This document shows positions 63,515 to 64,000 of a stretch of DNA of 64,000 nucleotides, in pieces. Location of the stretch: contig NZ_MUXT01000004.1 in assembly GCF_002014965.1 (NCBI RefSeq), forward strand, positions 1 to 64,000, in the 5' to 3' direction. Source of the DNA: Moraxella canis. GTDB taxonomy: Bacteria; Pseudomonadota; Gammaproteobacteria; Pseudomonadales; Moraxellaceae. Position numbers and translations under genes: made by a program. Each line of letters opens with the position of its first letter. Within the stretch, counting starts at the first letter, position 1. The notes under the pieces were generated by a model, which was given only the letters and a program-made list of their open reading frames with translations, did not search any database and was not told the origin of the DNA.

Positions 63515-64000
63515 TTTTCAATTTACATAAAAAACTTATCAAGCAAGTCTTAATCTGCAGCGGCATTATCGCCGCTGCTACCATGTTCATTGGGTGTCAG
63601 CCTCCCGACAGGGTCGCCCATGAACAAGATCGTGACATCGCTCACGGGCAGCTTGAACACCCAAAAGCCTTGCCGTGCCATAATGAGCTGATTTCCCAAA
63701 GTTTTGAAAAAAGACGCTCTGATGTACAAGTCAAAGGCTGTGGTAGGGTGCGGGCAATATTAAAAGATGATCTCAAAGGCAGTCGTCATCAAAAATTCAT
63801 TGTCGATCTGCAAGGATACTCTCACACTGTATTAATCGCTCATAATATCGATTTGGCACCACGCGTTGATAACCTTAATCAAGGGGATTGGGTGGATTTC
63901 TATGGTGAATATGAATATACCGAGCAAGGCGGCGTCGTGCATTGGACACACCATGATCCTGCCGGTCGTCACCAAGATGGATATATCATCCACCACGCTC
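63511..64000 (+). CDS. DUF3465 lipoprotein (partial, continues past the window)
   Basis: Partial frame of 163 codons running off the right edge. It begins at a TTG (63511) that overlaps the upstream stop by 4 nt (TTGA), which gives a good lipoprotein signal: basic start, hydrophobic core and lipobox MFIGC. The only in-frame ATG nearby (63583) would leave almost no signal peptide. The mature part matches DUF3465: [49 protein letters not shown] and [11 protein letters not shown]3465 proteins have an OB-like fold and no known function. Cotranslation with the secretion operon is implied by the overlap. Confidence 0.75.
   Translation, partial: MIFNLHKKLIKQVLICSGIIAAATMFIGCQPPDRVAHEQDRDIAHGQLEHPKALPCHNELISQSFEKRRSDVQVKGCGRVRAILKDDLKGSRHQKFIVDLQGYSHTVLIAHNIDLAPRVDNLNQGDWVDFYGEYEYTEQGGVVHWTHHDPAGRHQDGYIIHHA

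Noticed and set aside
1-64000. CRISPR arrays, insertion sequences, prophage or integrase genes
   Set aside because: No regularly spaced repeats, no transposase or integrase reading frames and no terminal inverted repeats next to a gene were found; composition looks even throughout.

Overview
The window looks like an ordinary chromosomal segment from a gammaproteobacterium of the family Moraxellaceae (Moraxella, Faucicola or Psychrobacter type). This rests on the gene neighbourhoods (pilMNOPQ-aroKB-SPOR, can with yadGH nearby, trpF/trpBA-accD-folC-SPOR), the protein flavour, a wax ester synthase/DGAT, paired FadD ligases, type IV pilus genes and several periplasmic c-type cytochromes. Genes are tightly packed, base use is fairly even, and I see no insertion sequence, prophage, CRISPR array or rRNA. 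The genus assignment is inference.

Layout. 1-3.8 kb (minus strand): a DUF2789 protein, malate dehydrogenase and a lytic transglycosylase. 4.1-14.3 kb (plus): miaB, then the type IV pilus alignment and secretin genes (a fused pilM-pilN reading frame, pilO, pilP and a short pilQ), aroK, aroB, a SPOR-domain membrane protein, carbonic anhydrase and glyoxalase I. 14.3-20 kb: tRNA-Arg, a c-type cytochrome, the YadGH exporter, queF and proS. 20-29.7 kb: a DUF4230 protein, trpF, a YdfG-like dehydrogenase, trpB, trpA, accD, folC, a LysM+SPOR protein, a DUF2726 protein and a crotonase. 29.7-35.4 kb: cytochrome c', hemF, ribA, dxs and suhB. 35.4-38.4 kb: a 46-codon mini-gene, five tRNA genes (CAT, Leu, Pro, Arg, His), a DUF4105 (Lnb-like) membrane protein and a rhodanese. 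38.5-51.9 kb: thiG, wax ester synthase, divergent metG/cysS, cytochromes c5 and c4, a multi-spanning transporter coupled to rnfH, an MliC-like lipoprotein, nhaA, a TSUP permease and coaBC. 52-57.8 kb: two fadD paralogues, rph and two unrecognised membrane proteins. 58.2 kb to the end: a type I secretion operon (TolC-like, ABC and HlyD-like proteins), coupled by overlap to a DUF3465 lipoprotein that runs off the window.

How the genes work together. Most of the window is housekeeping: tRNA charging and modification, aromatic amino acid, queuosine, thiazole, isoprenoid, riboflavin, haem, folate and CoA synthesis, and fatty acid activation. Two envelope machines stand out. One is the pilus assembly cluster, where PilM lacks its usual nucleotide-binding residues, carries a long acidic insert and is joined in frame to PilN at a point where one G fewer would restore a normal stop/start overlap; its secretin lacks the N-terminal AMIN region. 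The other is the type I secretion system, whose outer-membrane component has a long acidic C-terminal extension and whose substrate is not in the window.

No clearly new defence or mobile system is visible. The best leads are the PilM/PilN arrangement, the short secretin, the extended TolC-like protein, the 46-codon gene with its own promoter and terminator, and the Lnb-like membrane protein.
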